Shown here piece by piece: positions 15,684 to 24,554 of a DNA stretch of 64,000 bases. Position numbers and translations under genes: made by a program. The stretch is from Bacteroidaceae bacterium (GTDB lineage Bacteria; Bacteroidota; Bacteroidia; Bacteroidales; Bacteroidaceae): assembly GCA_900770655.1 (NCBI GenBank), contig CAAGLA010000031.1:1-64000 (forward strand), given 5' to 3'. The notes beneath the pieces were generated by a model. That model was not told where the DNA came from. It was given only the letters and a program-made list of their open reading frames with translations, and made no database searches. Each line of letters opens with the position of its first letter. Positions within the stretch are counted from its first letter, which is position 1.

Positions 15684-17714
15684 TTACATCCAACCGTTAC
15701 CGCTGGCACCGCGCCTGACGGTAACAACAACATTATACTCCTTGCCTCCGGCGGTTATACAAAGCGATGTAAAGCCCTCTGCAACACCATTTACAACAAG
15801 AAGCCTCCCTGCAACGCTTGCTGTGGCAATAGAATTGTCGGCGACATTTGCTGTATACGCCAACTCTTCGCCTCCGGCAAAATAGCGGGCAAGGTCTATT
15901 TCAAAAGACTCACCGGGAGCTAAATATATGTTAGGCAGCTGCATTTCGCGGCCGGAATTCTCTATTGCACGCAGAAGAGCCGTGGCATTTACAAGACGGC
16001 CCATTTTACCCACATATTTCGACAGTTCCACCTTTGTCGCTCCGGCACCGGGCGATGAGTGGTTGTAGTACGACATCTTTTCGCCGGTAAAATAGCTGTC
16101 GATATCTGTTGCGGTGCTATAGAGCAGGTCTACGAACTCTTCGGCACGGAAGTGACGGCGCATCTGCACTGCGTATGACAGCCCAAGAGCAACAACACCC
16201 GACACGTGCGGACAAGACATTGATGTACCTTCGTAGAAACCGTATGAAGGCTTGCCTTCTACAACTATTGTCGAATATATCATACCACCATTGTCATATT
16301 CACTGCCGGGAGTTCCATAGTAGTCTCCATCGCCGCCGGGCGCCGACAGGTCTACCTCAACGCCGAAGTTGGTATAGGTGGCAGGCGTATAGTCGGCCGC
16401 TACTGCGCTAACCGATATACATTTTGAGTATGCACCCGGGTATGCCGACATTCCTGCAAACTCGTTACCCGAAGCAAAGACAACAATTCCGCCGTCTATT
16501 GCACCGTTGGGCGAGCCCGCGTTGTTTATAAAGTAGTCAATAGCCTCTTTTTCAAGCGGGTAGAGTGTCTCCCACTCCTCTTCGGTCGAAGGGCCCGGAG
16601 TGTACCCTTGCATAATATTAGAATATGCTGAATTATACCCCCAGCTGCACTGCATTACAACCGCTCCATTGTCGGCGGCATATTTGAACGCCTTTGCCTC
16701 CATAGCCACTGTCGATGCGCGGCTGTCGTCGAATATCTGCAACGACATAATTCTGACACCGCCTTTACCCGCTGCAGCATCGCCACCGGCAATGCCCGAC
16801 ACTCCAATACCATTGTTGTTTACAGCAGCTATGGTACCGGCAACGTGAGTTCCGTGGCCTGTATCGTTTGTCGATGTCGTAGCAATATATCCACGGTCCG
16901 AGGCAAAGTTGTAACCGTAGCGGTCACCGGCATAGCCGTTGCCGTCATTGTCCTCGCGCGAAGCATATACCTCGTCGCTATTCTCCCAGATATTGGCTCT
17001 GAGGTCGGGGTGTTCCCACATAACACCTTCGTCCATAACACCTACTATTATTGAGCTATCGCCCGTGCAGAGTTGCCAAGCCTCTTCGCAGCCGACATCG
17101 CAGCCAGCAATGGATTTTGCCCACGGCTGCTGGAAACCGTAGTTGCCATTGTTTATATAACCCCATTGCAATGGCAGGTCGGGGTCGTTGAACGGCGCAG
17201 CCTCTCCTGCCCCGCGTGTAGTACGACGCCCGGCGAGGGGATACTCCCTTGCCACTCTGTTATCTATGCGATAAATGCGCTTGTTACACTGCATTTTTGA
17301 AATTTCGCCAAGTTTGGAGAGTTGCTCCATTGCTGTGGCAAGGTCAACATCTTCATTGAAACAGACCTTGTACCACAGGTGCAGGCCGGCCTCGCGGGTA
17401 CGTTCTTCGGTGCGCGCGTCTACAGGAAAGACACGCTCAAAGCTATATGCACCAAGAATGGTAAGCACCTCGTCGGTCGACGGTATGCCTGAACGGGTTG
17501 CCACCCCGCCGACAGCGCGGGTAGCAAAACAGTCATCAAGAATCTCTGTCATAGCCGGAGAGAACTTAATGAGCAGCTCACCCTCTATAGCATCGGCTGT
17601 AATAGCTTCGGACAGTTCGGAATTAGTAGGAAGCTCTTTTATCATTTCATTGTCGCCGCACGATGACAACGAAAACAAAAGAAGCGCTGTGTATATAAAT
17701 GATTTTACTTTCAT
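15684..17714 (-). CDS. Lipoprotein subtilisin-like serine peptidase (S8)
   Basis: A signal peptide with lipobox LSSC (Cys at residue 19) anchors this 676-residue protein to a membrane, likely the outer membrane. Residues about 45-150 look like an inhibitor-type propeptide (GELLIKFSPAMTEIL). The S8 domain follows with a complete triad: Asp228 in VGVMDEGVMWEHPDL, His290 in GHGTHVAGT, Ser498 in GTSMSCPHVSG, plus oxyanion Asn417 in ASGNE. A C-terminal module of about 100 residues (PGESFEIDLARYFAGG) resembles a cadherin-like beta domain. A GTG at 17720 is possible, but the ATG at 17714 gives the usual lipoprotein n-region. It lies 2 bases after the BACON-LRR stop. It is likely the enzyme that supplies peptides to the SusCD pair. 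Confidence 0.92.
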   Translation of the reverse strand: MKVKSFIYTALLLFSLSSCGDNEMIKELPTNSELSEAITADAIEGELLIKFSPAMTEILDDCFATRAVGGVATRSGIPSTDEVLTILGAYSFERVFPVDARTEERTREAGLHLWYKVCFNEDVDLATAMEQLSKLGEISKMQCNKRIYRIDNRVAREYPLAGRRTTRGAGEAAPFNDPDLPLQWGYINNGNYGFQQPWAKSIAGCDVGCEEAWQLCTGDSSIIVGVMDEGVMWEHPDLRANIWENSDEVYASREDNDGNGYAGDRYGYNFASDRGYIATTSTNDTGHGTHVAGTIAAVNNNGIGVSGIAGGDAAAGKGGVRIMSLQIFDDSRASTVAMEAKAFKYAADNGAVVMQCSWGYNSAYSNIMQGYTPGPSTEEEWETLYPLEKEAIDYFINNAGSPNGAIDGGIVVFASGNEFAGMSAYPGAYSKCISVSAVAADYTPATYTNFGVEVDLSAPGGDGDYYGTPGSEYDNGGMIYSTIVVEGKPSYGFYEGTSMSCPHVSGVVALGLSYAVQMRRHFRAEEFVDLLYSTATDIDSYFTGEKMSYYNHSSPGAGATKVELSKYVGKMGRLVNATALLRAIENSGREMQLPNIYLAPGESFEIDLARYFAGGEELAYTANVADNSIATASVAGRLLVVNGVAEGFTSLCITAGGKEYNVVVTVRRGASGNGWM

Positions 17715-17716
17715 AG

Positions 17717-19414
17717 TCACTCTTCGGTTATCTCTTCTTTAAACTCAAATTTATCCCTTATTCCCGGGAATACATCGTAATAGTAATCAAAAGTCTTCGG
17801 CTCATTGTCGAAACGTACGTGTTCACCGGCAGAATTAAGTCCCTGTTCCTGCTGGTTGAATACAAGCAGTTCGGGCGCCCATTCAAGCAGACGCGGGTGG
17901 TATAGCAGCCAATCGGGCAAGTTGCCGGTAAAGAAGTTAAGATTTATTCTCAACATACGGCACGACGGCAAAATCTTAGGTATTGCATTGTCGGCAACAT
18001 ACTGTATTGTATCACCGCCCCAAGCATCTACGTCGGCCTGAGTATAGGCCTCAACACCATCTTCACCAACTTTGAAGTCGGGCAGTTCGCCCTCTATATA
18101 ACAGTTTGACAGCGAGAGTTCTTCGAGGTTCTCCCATAGCAGAAGCCTGCGGAAAGCATCGTCGGTCGATGCATTTATGTGCAGTCCTATTCCCGAATCG
18201 TATTCGTCTTTGCGACGAAGGTCTGTTATATTCCAGCGACGCGAAGCCACAAAACTCAACGACTTAAGCTTGGGAAAATTCTCTTCGGTGAGCATTGGTG
18301 GAAATTCGGTAAAGTTATTGGCGCTAAGGTCGAGCACTTCGAGCGTATTACCGAGTTTGACAAACTCTTCGGGCAACGACACCAAACCGTACGAGAAGAG
18401 CGTGAGGTGTTTCAGATATTCCAGCTCGCAAACTTCTGTACATAGTTCAATGTCGAGAAGCATTGTATTTACGTTACTCGAAATTGACAACGACTCAAGA
18501 TACTTCAGGTGACGCACTTCGGCCGGCACACTCTCTTTTGTATTTATAAGGAAGTACTCTACTGAACGTACACGACCCACAGCCTCTTCGGCGGGCAAAT
18601 CCTTGTCGCCGGCCTCCCATAGCCTGACACCGCTCCAGTACTGCATATTCTCGCCCGTATCCCAAGCATCGCTCCAGCAATTCATACGTTCATACATAAC
18701 CACAAGAGCAAGAGAGTCTCCGCTACGGTTATCCTCTATTTTGAGTGCCGCATTCTGGTATACCGATATGACAACAGGCTCCATAGATGCAACATCCTCA
18801 CCTTGCGGAACAAGCCTTACTTCGGCCACACGCTCTTCAGGAACAGTATTCATCTTCCAGTCGAAACGGAGCTTTACAGTACGCGGACGGGCACCTCGGT
18901 CGAGTTCTACTTCTACCGAAGAAGCAGACAGCCACTCCTGCTGAGCGCCAAGACAGTCTATCTCGACATTGAACTTTACGTTTGTCGTTATCTCTGTTTC
19001 GAAATAACGCTCTTCGTACTTTGCCGATGACTCTATTCTAATCTCACTATTTTCGGGAACAATCATCTTTTCGAAACCTGTCTGGTTCACTGTTACGCTT
19101 TTTGGAGCACCCGACGAGGGTGAAAAGCGCACTGTCGCAGTGCGTACACCGTTCACGAGCGAAGAGTCTACAAGAACCTCGCACGCCATAGTTCCGGTTC
19201 CGCTTGCAGGCGATACTGTGAGCCACGGCTCCGATACAGAGACTGTCCAGTTGCCGGCTGTTTCAACAAGCACAACATCTTTTCCGCCTTCGGCGGCAAA
19301 TGTAATTACATCTTTGTCTACGGAAAAGCCTATACCTTTTTCGTCGTCATCGTTGCAGGCAACGAAAAGCGAGCACATCACAAAGCATAGTGCTGTTTTA
19401 TAGAATATATTCAT
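17717..19414 (-). CDS. Surface lipoprotein with BACON domain and leucine-rich repeats
   Basis: The signal peptide MNIFYKTALCFVMCSLFVAC with lipobox FVAC is followed by NDDDEK, typical of surface lipoprotein export. Residues about 30-110 are a BACON domain (ITFAAEGGKDVVLVETAGNWTV, WLTVSPASGTG, FSPSSGAPKSVTVNQTG), an Ig-like fold often binding glycans or glycoproteins. A second BACON-like stretch follows to about residue 220. The C-terminal half has leucine-rich repeats (LEVLDLSANNFTEFP, LEELSLSNCYIEGELPD, LRINLNFFTGNLPDW). The ATG at 19414 is preferred to that at 19435, since it directly precedes the signal peptide. The role is probably binding protein or mucin-type ligands for the neighbouring peptidase. 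Confidence 0.85.
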   Translation of the reverse strand: MNIFYKTALCFVMCSLFVACNDDDEKGIGFSVDKDVITFAAEGGKDVVLVETAGNWTVSVSEPWLTVSPASGTGTMACEVLVDSSLVNGVRTATVRFSPSSGAPKSVTVNQTGFEKMIVPENSEIRIESSAKYEERYFETEITTNVKFNVEIDCLGAQQEWLSASSVEVELDRGARPRTVKLRFDWKMNTVPEERVAEVRLVPQGEDVASMEPVVISVYQNAALKIEDNRSGDSLALVVMYERMNCWSDAWDTGENMQYWSGVRLWEAGDKDLPAEEAVGRVRSVEYFLINTKESVPAEVRHLKYLESLSISSNVNTMLLDIELCTEVCELEYLKHLTLFSYGLVSLPEEFVKLGNTLEVLDLSANNFTEFPPMLTEENFPKLKSLSFVASRRWNITDLRRKDEYDSGIGLHINASTDDAFRRLLLWENLEELSLSNCYIEGELPDFKVGEDGVEAYTQADVDAWGGDTIQYVADNAIPKILPSCRMLRINLNFFTGNLPDWLLYHPRLLEWAPELLVFNQQEQGLNSAGEHVRFDNEPKTFDYYYDVFPGIRDKFEFKEEITEE

Positions 19415-19431
19415 AATGTCGTTGGTTAAAT

Positions 19432-22074
19432 TCATTTTGTAAGGTCTAAAGCGTCACAGCCTCGAATATCCTGTGTCCTATCGTACAGCAGGGTGTAATA
19501 CCCAGCACGTATATAGTCGCACACACCCGACAGGTCTATGGATATATTGGGGTTGTCGGCAATTTCGAAATACATTATGTATGGAGATATTACATCGTCT
19601 ATTTTTCTGAGGTCGTTACCGCCAATACAGAACACAGTCATAGATGGGCAGGTATAAAGCCCTGTAGGCCACTCACGCAGACAGCGGTTACCGTTCTCGT
19701 CGCGCTGGTAGCGAATGAAGAAACGGCTTAGAGTAGAAATGCTTAACGGCTTGGTAGGGAACGACGAGAAACAGTTATAGCTGAGGTCCATTCCCGACAA
19801 GTAGGGCAACGTGCGTGCATAAAAATCATCAGGGAGCTCACTCAAGTAGTTGTAACTGAGGTCTAAGGCTTCAAGCATAAATGCATTTTCGCCCTGCAAA
19901 GAGCCTTCGGGAATCTCCTTCATACCATTGCCGGCAAGTATCAGCTGGGTTATTGGCGAGGCTGTCTTAAACAGTATTGCCGGGAATTTTTCAAGACGGT
20001 TATTGGTGATATTCACCATAGAGGAGTTCACGCCTTTGAATTCGTCACCGTTCTCAAAACCCGCAATATTATTGTATGAAAAATCGACCGACTGCATTAC
20101 ATACACCGATTTTGCATTGAAGATATCGGGGAACTCTGTCAGCTCGTTATGGGTAGCACTAAAGCTCTCAAGTTGCGAATAGTCGCAGAAATAGCCGTCG
20201 GGTGCTACTGGGAACTCCTTAATATGGTTGTAGTCAAAATATGCTTTTGCAAGGTTTATCTCCTTACCGAACGGATGAACTACACTGAGATTGTTATTGG
20301 TGCAGTCTACCATACCAAGTTTTGTCATCTTGCGGAGCTCTTCGTAGCGTGGTGTTTCAACAAGGTTATTAAAACCAAGATACATAACCTGAATCTTGTC
20401 ACCGCAATTGCCATTTATAATAGCCTCCCAATCGGCCTTAAGCTGCTCTGCTTTTATACCTTTGTTGCTTGCCACGTTCAACATCTGCAGTTCGGGGAGC
20501 GCTGCGAGCATCTCTACCGGCAAGGCTGTGAGCTTGGGACAGTTAAATATCTCTATATCGTAAAGTGTCGTCAGGTTTTCCCAGCTGAGTGAATCTCTCT
20601 CTTCGTAGAATGGCGAGCCGGGCTCAATATCGCAGAAGAAGCCTTCGGCTGTTATGGGGCAGTTGGCAACGAAGAACTGTTCGAGCTTGGTACAGCGCTG
20701 AATAGCCTTAGAGACACCGGTTATACCGTTTGTCATATCTCCGAAGTGTATTCCGCTGAGCGAGATGCCCTTCTTTATAGGCTCTTCGTTGGGGTCCATC
20801 TCTATGGTCTGCTGCCACATTGCCGAATAGCCGGTGCGGAAGTCCTTGTCGAGCACTCTTGAGGCATAATCCATACGCAATGCCTGCTTCTGCTCTGCAC
20901 TCATATCGGGTGTGATACGACCGAAAAGGTGCCCGCCCAAGAGGTCGGAGTGGCTGCCAAGATAAAGTATGGCCAGTTCTGTCAGCTGGCCTATGGCATC
21001 GGGGACAACACCGCGCGGGCCGAAACCTTCGAGCGAGATTGTGGCAACACGACCGTCGGCATTGAGCTGAACACCGGGCTGTTCTCCCCACATATCTATG
21101 TCCTTGTTGAAGTTCCAGTTCACTCCGTCGGCCTCAACATCTCCTGCATAGCTCCAGTTAGGACCATCGAGAGCCTCCCATATCTCCTTAAGCGCAATGT
21201 AATCTTTTATATATTCGGCAGTGGGAGAGAGATTTACCGGCACTGCAACATCCTTTGTGTCGTTATTGTTGACAATTTCGAATGTCGATGCTGTTGTATT
21301 ATATTCCGTGGCGAGCATTGACTTGCCCTTTTTGTCGGAATATGTCACACAGTGGTGCACGCGGTACGTACCGGCTTCGAGCCACACAAGAGTGTCACAC
21401 TGAGCATAAGAGGTTTCGGCGTTTGTACCCGGATAGAGGTTTTCATCGGCAGAACCCTCTCTAAAGTCTTCGACATACTCGACCTTTATCTTCTCAAACG
21501 TTGTCAACTGTTTTGTAAAGGTGTTCTGTACGGTTATATCCACCGCCTTTATATTGCTGAAAGGATAGCTTCCCTCACCGTTGTCGCTACGGGTAGTTGC
21601 TGCCCACTCTTTTACAAGTTTAAACGACACGCGGCCACGCTCCACTGCGTCTACAGCTATTTCCTGCTGCCACAAACCGCCCGAAACAACGGTAAAACAG
21701 ATATTTTCCGTATCGCGTTTCTGTATCTCATTGTCGAGTTTGTCGTATAGTACATAGCCTATAAGCCTGTACTCGCCAACAAGAAGACGCAATTTGTCGC
21801 TGCGCAGGCCATATTCGGCATTCTCGCTGTTATAGGCATTCAATAACAGGGTCTGTTCTATCGTATGGCCATTCTGCTGAAGATACACCTTCACCTTGTG
21901 GGCCGAAGAGAGATTTTCGAGCCTGCCGACAGAACGCGAGGCAGCCTTTGTTATCTTGAACTGCACATAGCCATACTGCTCCTGTTCAAAGTCATTATCT
22001 TCGGAACAGCCAGCCACTACCGCTGCTGTGAACGACAGTAGCAGAGCATACAAATATATACCTATCTTCTTCAT
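19432..22074 (-). CDS. Surface lipoprotein with DUF4458 domain and leucine-rich repeats
   Basis: The 880-residue protein has a lipoprotein signal peptide with lipobox VVAGC followed by SEDNDFE. Residues about 30-290 carry two DUF4458-like beta modules (YGYVQFKITKAASRS, LRLLVGEYRLIGYVLYD, WLEAGTYRVHHCVTYSDKKGKSM). From about residue 310 it is a long leucine-rich-repeat array interrupted by insertions (AILYLGSHSDLLGG, LTTLYDIEIFNCPKL, LEALDLSYNYLSELPDDF, LSGMDLSYNCFSSFP). Such LRR lipoproteins are surface binding proteins in Bacteroides and relatives. It precedes the BACON-LRR gene, and the two share the LRR theme but not close sequence. The ligand is unknown; a protein ligand is likely given the S8 neighbour. 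Confidence 0.87.
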   Translation of the reverse strand: MKKIGIYLYALLLSFTAAVVAGCSEDNDFEQEQYGYVQFKITKAASRSVGRLENLSSAHKVKVYLQQNGHTIEQTLLLNAYNSENAEYGLRSDKLRLLVGEYRLIGYVLYDKLDNEIQKRDTENICFTVVSGGLWQQEIAVDAVERGRVSFKLVKEWAATTRSDNGEGSYPFSNIKAVDITVQNTFTKQLTTFEKIKVEYVEDFREGSADENLYPGTNAETSYAQCDTLVWLEAGTYRVHHCVTYSDKKGKSMLATEYNTTASTFEIVNNNDTKDVAVPVNLSPTAEYIKDYIALKEIWEALDGPNWSYAGDVEADGVNWNFNKDIDMWGEQPGVQLNADGRVATISLEGFGPRGVVPDAIGQLTELAILYLGSHSDLLGGHLFGRITPDMSAEQKQALRMDYASRVLDKDFRTGYSAMWQQTIEMDPNEEPIKKGISLSGIHFGDMTNGITGVSKAIQRCTKLEQFFVANCPITAEGFFCDIEPGSPFYEERDSLSWENLTTLYDIEIFNCPKLTALPVEMLAALPELQMLNVASNKGIKAEQLKADWEAIINGNCGDKIQVMYLGFNNLVETPRYEELRKMTKLGMVDCTNNNLSVVHPFGKEINLAKAYFDYNHIKEFPVAPDGYFCDYSQLESFSATHNELTEFPDIFNAKSVYVMQSVDFSYNNIAGFENGDEFKGVNSSMVNITNNRLEKFPAILFKTASPITQLILAGNGMKEIPEGSLQGENAFMLEALDLSYNYLSELPDDFYARTLPYLSGMDLSYNCFSSFPTKPLSISTLSRFFIRYQRDENGNRCLREWPTGLYTCPSMTVFCIGGNDLRKIDDVISPYIMYFEIADNPNISIDLSGVCDYIRAGYYTLLYDRTQDIRGCDALDLTK

Positions 22075-22080
22075 AATTCA

Positions 22081-23589
22081 TCAATTATTTGTAACAGGTC
22101 TTATGACAAGAGCCTTTATATTTACAATTTGTGGTGTGTAGAGACGAAGCAATATTGTCTTGTTCAGCGACTTTGGAACAGTAAGTGTTATTCTGTAAAG
22201 ACCGTCGCTGCCAAGCACAGCTTCAATATTCCATAATTTCAGCCTCTGCTGGTTGCCTTCGAGATCGGTGAGAGCAAAATTCTTGCTCCACTCACTTGCC
22301 GAAAGCCTTGTATCTATTGTATAGCTTTCACCCGGAACAAGATTACAGGTCGTAACGTCTGTTATGCTGAATTCACTGCAAAGCCACTCATAGTGTTCAA
22401 TTTCCTCAGCCGTTGGAGAAGCGTTGCCTGCGGCATCGGTAATTACAAAGCCGTCGCTGCCTTCGATATCTCTCTGTTCCATTTCAACAACCACAAACGG
22501 CTGGTTTTCATCGATAAATGTGTCTACATCGCTACTTGCCTCAAACGAAGAGATGAAACCGGGAGACACAGCTGCCGGCACTGCAAACAGGAACGCCTTG
22601 CGTGACCTCTCTGTTGCAGTAGGCTCAAAAGGCAAGGCCGAAACACTTATCTGCCCCTCAACACTCTCGCTCTTTGTTGCAACTATCCAAGACTCTGCTG
22701 CATCGACCAGTTCCGCACCGTCGGCAGTAACCAACAAGGCAAACAGCTTGTAATCGTAGTTGAAACAGGTAGCCGAGAAGAGAAGAGAATTTTCAACAAT
22801 AATTTCTGTATTTTCGTCGGTGGTTGTTGTAGATTCCTGCAAGAAAGTCTTTCCGTCGAGAGAGACCTTCCAGCCCCACGGCGAATTTTCACCGTCAATA
22901 ATAATTCTATCAGGGTCCATACCTGTATAGGCAACCGGAATTTCATAGGCAAGAGTACCGTCAATATTGCCAAAGAGGAGCACCCCCTCTTTTTGGTATG
23001 GTATATAATCTGTGGCAACATTCAAAGTATAGCCACCATTGAGCGCCACCGGCTCTTCGAGCCACAACGGGTACGATAGTATGGCACAGTCGAAAGAGGC
23101 AGAAGGAGCTACCCAAGCTGTGGCAGAACTACCCAAATCGACACACTCCACACGGTTGCCGTCGGCCCCTACAAGCGCAAACGAATGCTCCTTACCCAAA
23201 CGCTCTATTGTTGTTACAACATATCTGTCATCGCCGGCAAGAAGAGTAACCGTAGCTACAGAATTCTCGAATTCGCGAGCATCGGCAGTAACCTTTATAT
23301 ATATGGTATGCTTGCCTTCACTGCCATTTATATCGTTAAAGAACTCGCCGGACGGCTGTTGCGAAAGCTGTACCCACATCTTGTCACTGTATAGATGCCA
23401 GTCACCTGTTGATGTAACCTCAAAAGAGGCTGTAATGCTTTCGCAGCTGTCAAGAGCAGCCATATCGAGCGATGATGGAGCGGTAAACGAAACCTCTACC
23501 TTAGTTTTCTCGTCACTGGAACAGGCTGCTGCAAAAAAGCCCAATACCACAACAAGACAAGAAACCAACAATTTATTTATTCTACTCAT
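22081..23589 (-). CDS. BACON-like surface lipoprotein
   Basis: The 502-residue protein has lipobox AAAC followed by SSDEK. The N-terminal half has Ig-like BACON-type strands (ITASFEVTSTGDWHLYSDKMWVQLSQQPSG, HTIYIKVTADAREFENSVATVTLLAGDD). Further beta-rich modules follow with no recognised name. The C-terminal stretch (GSDGLYRITLTVPKSLNKTILLRLYTP) has the look of a beta-sandwich end domain. No enzyme motif is seen. It lies 14 bases after the DUF4984 gene and 6 bases before the DUF4458-LRR gene. By position it corresponds to the accessory surface-binding (SusE/SusF-like) lipoproteins of Sus systems. Confidence 0.75.
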   Translation of the reverse strand: MSRINKLLVSCLVVVLGFFAAACSSDEKTKVEVSFTAPSSLDMAALDSCESITASFEVTSTGDWHLYSDKMWVQLSQQPSGEFFNDINGSEGKHTIYIKVTADAREFENSVATVTLLAGDDRYVVTTIERLGKEHSFALVGADGNRVECVDLGSSATAWVAPSASFDCAILSYPLWLEEPVALNGGYTLNVATDYIPYQKEGVLLFGNIDGTLAYEIPVAYTGMDPDRIIIDGENSPWGWKVSLDGKTFLQESTTTTDENTEIIVENSLLFSATCFNYDYKLFALLVTADGAELVDAAESWIVATKSESVEGQISVSALPFEPTATERSRKAFLFAVPAAVSPGFISSFEASSDVDTFIDENQPFVVVEMEQRDIEGSDGFVITDAAGNASPTAEEIEHYEWLCSEFSITDVTTCNLVPGESYTIDTRLSASEWSKNFALTDLEGNQQRLKLWNIEAVLGSDGLYRITLTVPKSLNKTILLRLYTPQIVNIKALVIRPVTNN

Positions 23590-23603
23590 AACTGACTTCT
23601 GTT

Positions 23604-24542
23604 TTAATATCCCTCACGTTTAAGTTTTTCGGCCTCATCGTCACTTATCCACTCTACTGCATTCACAAATGTACCCACAGTATTATAACCGGCGGCCATT
23701 CCCGGAACATAGAGTGTCATATATTGCAGAATGAACTTCTCGCAACTGCTATAGTACGATGTATAGGCTGTAGGCTGGTACATTTTTATCATACCGTCGC
23801 CATAGAGAGTGCCGAAAGCCTCCGACGTAGGACCAAAGTCCTGTTCATCCATCTCTATAAGCGGGTTATTTATATCACTTGTGCTGAAACGTATTCTTGC
23901 ATCGTAGCCGTCAAAGAAATAGTCCTTTATTATAATGGTGTTCTCGGCTGTTGTATCTACAACAGACTCGACAAGCCTCATATCTATGCTGGGCATATAG
24001 TTTATAATGAAGGTCGATGTCACAAGACAATAACCGGTAAATGCATTTATGTCGAAACGGCAAGCCTTCTTTAGAACGACATTGGCTTCTGTGCCGTAAA
24101 GTTCCCATTCAACATCTTCGGGAACAATAAGATGCAATTTCACACCTATTGAATCGTAAACATCTATGTTGCTGTGATAGCCTCTCAAGCGCAGATTGCC
24201 TACAAGTTCACCGGCCTTTATGGTTATGCTGTTCGATTCAAGAGAGTAGTGACGGCCCTCTACGGCATTGCTGCCGGCATCGATTATCTCCACAGCCACA
24301 GTGCGGTCGTAATCGCAGGCATTGGTAGCAACCACAGGAATTTCGTGATACTCTTCATCGTCGATCACCGGCAGCACATAAAGCGTGTCGGAGAATAGTA
24401 TGTAATCGGGGCCTTTGTACGATGTATATTCGGTATCGCCGCAACCGACAAGCCCCGCAACTGCGACAACAAACAAAGCTGCGATAGCAAGAAACTTGCC
24501 GAAAGCCTTTTTTGAGAAATTATATATATCTATTCTTTTCAT
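23604..24542 (-). CDS. DUF4984-type lipoprotein of a SusCD locus
   Basis: The 312-residue protein has a signal peptide with lipobox VGC (VAGLVGCGDTEYT). Residues about 40-155 have Calx-beta or BACON-like strands (ILFSDTLYVLPVIDDEEYHEIPVVATNACDYDRTVAVE, HYSLESNSITIKAGELVGNLRLRG). The region beginning ACRFDINAFTGYCLVTSTF matches my recollection of the DUF4984 family, found directly downstream of SusD genes in Bacteroides and Parabacteroides. No catalytic residues are evident. It is likely an outer-membrane accessory protein of the SusCD complex. The family name is from memory and moderately certain. Confidence 0.65.
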   Translation of the reverse strand: MKRIDIYNFSKKAFGKFLAIAALFVVAVAGLVGCGDTEYTSYKGPDYILFSDTLYVLPVIDDEEYHEIPVVATNACDYDRTVAVEIIDAGSNAVEGRHYSLESNSITIKAGELVGNLRLRGYHSNIDVYDSIGVKLHLIVPEDVEWELYGTEANVVLKKACRFDINAFTGYCLVTSTFIINYMPSIDMRLVESVVDTTAENTIIIKDYFFDGYDARIRFSTSDINNPLIEMDEQDFGPTSEAFGTLYGDGMIKMYQPTAYTSYYSSCEKFILQYMTLYVPGMAAGYNTVGTFVNAVEWISDDEAEKLKREGY

Positions 24543-24554
24543 ATATTAAGTCTG

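Noticed and set aside
17715..17720. GTG start of the S8 peptidase at 17720
   Set aside because: It overlaps the previous stop codon; the ATG at 17714 gives a normal lipoprotein signal peptide.
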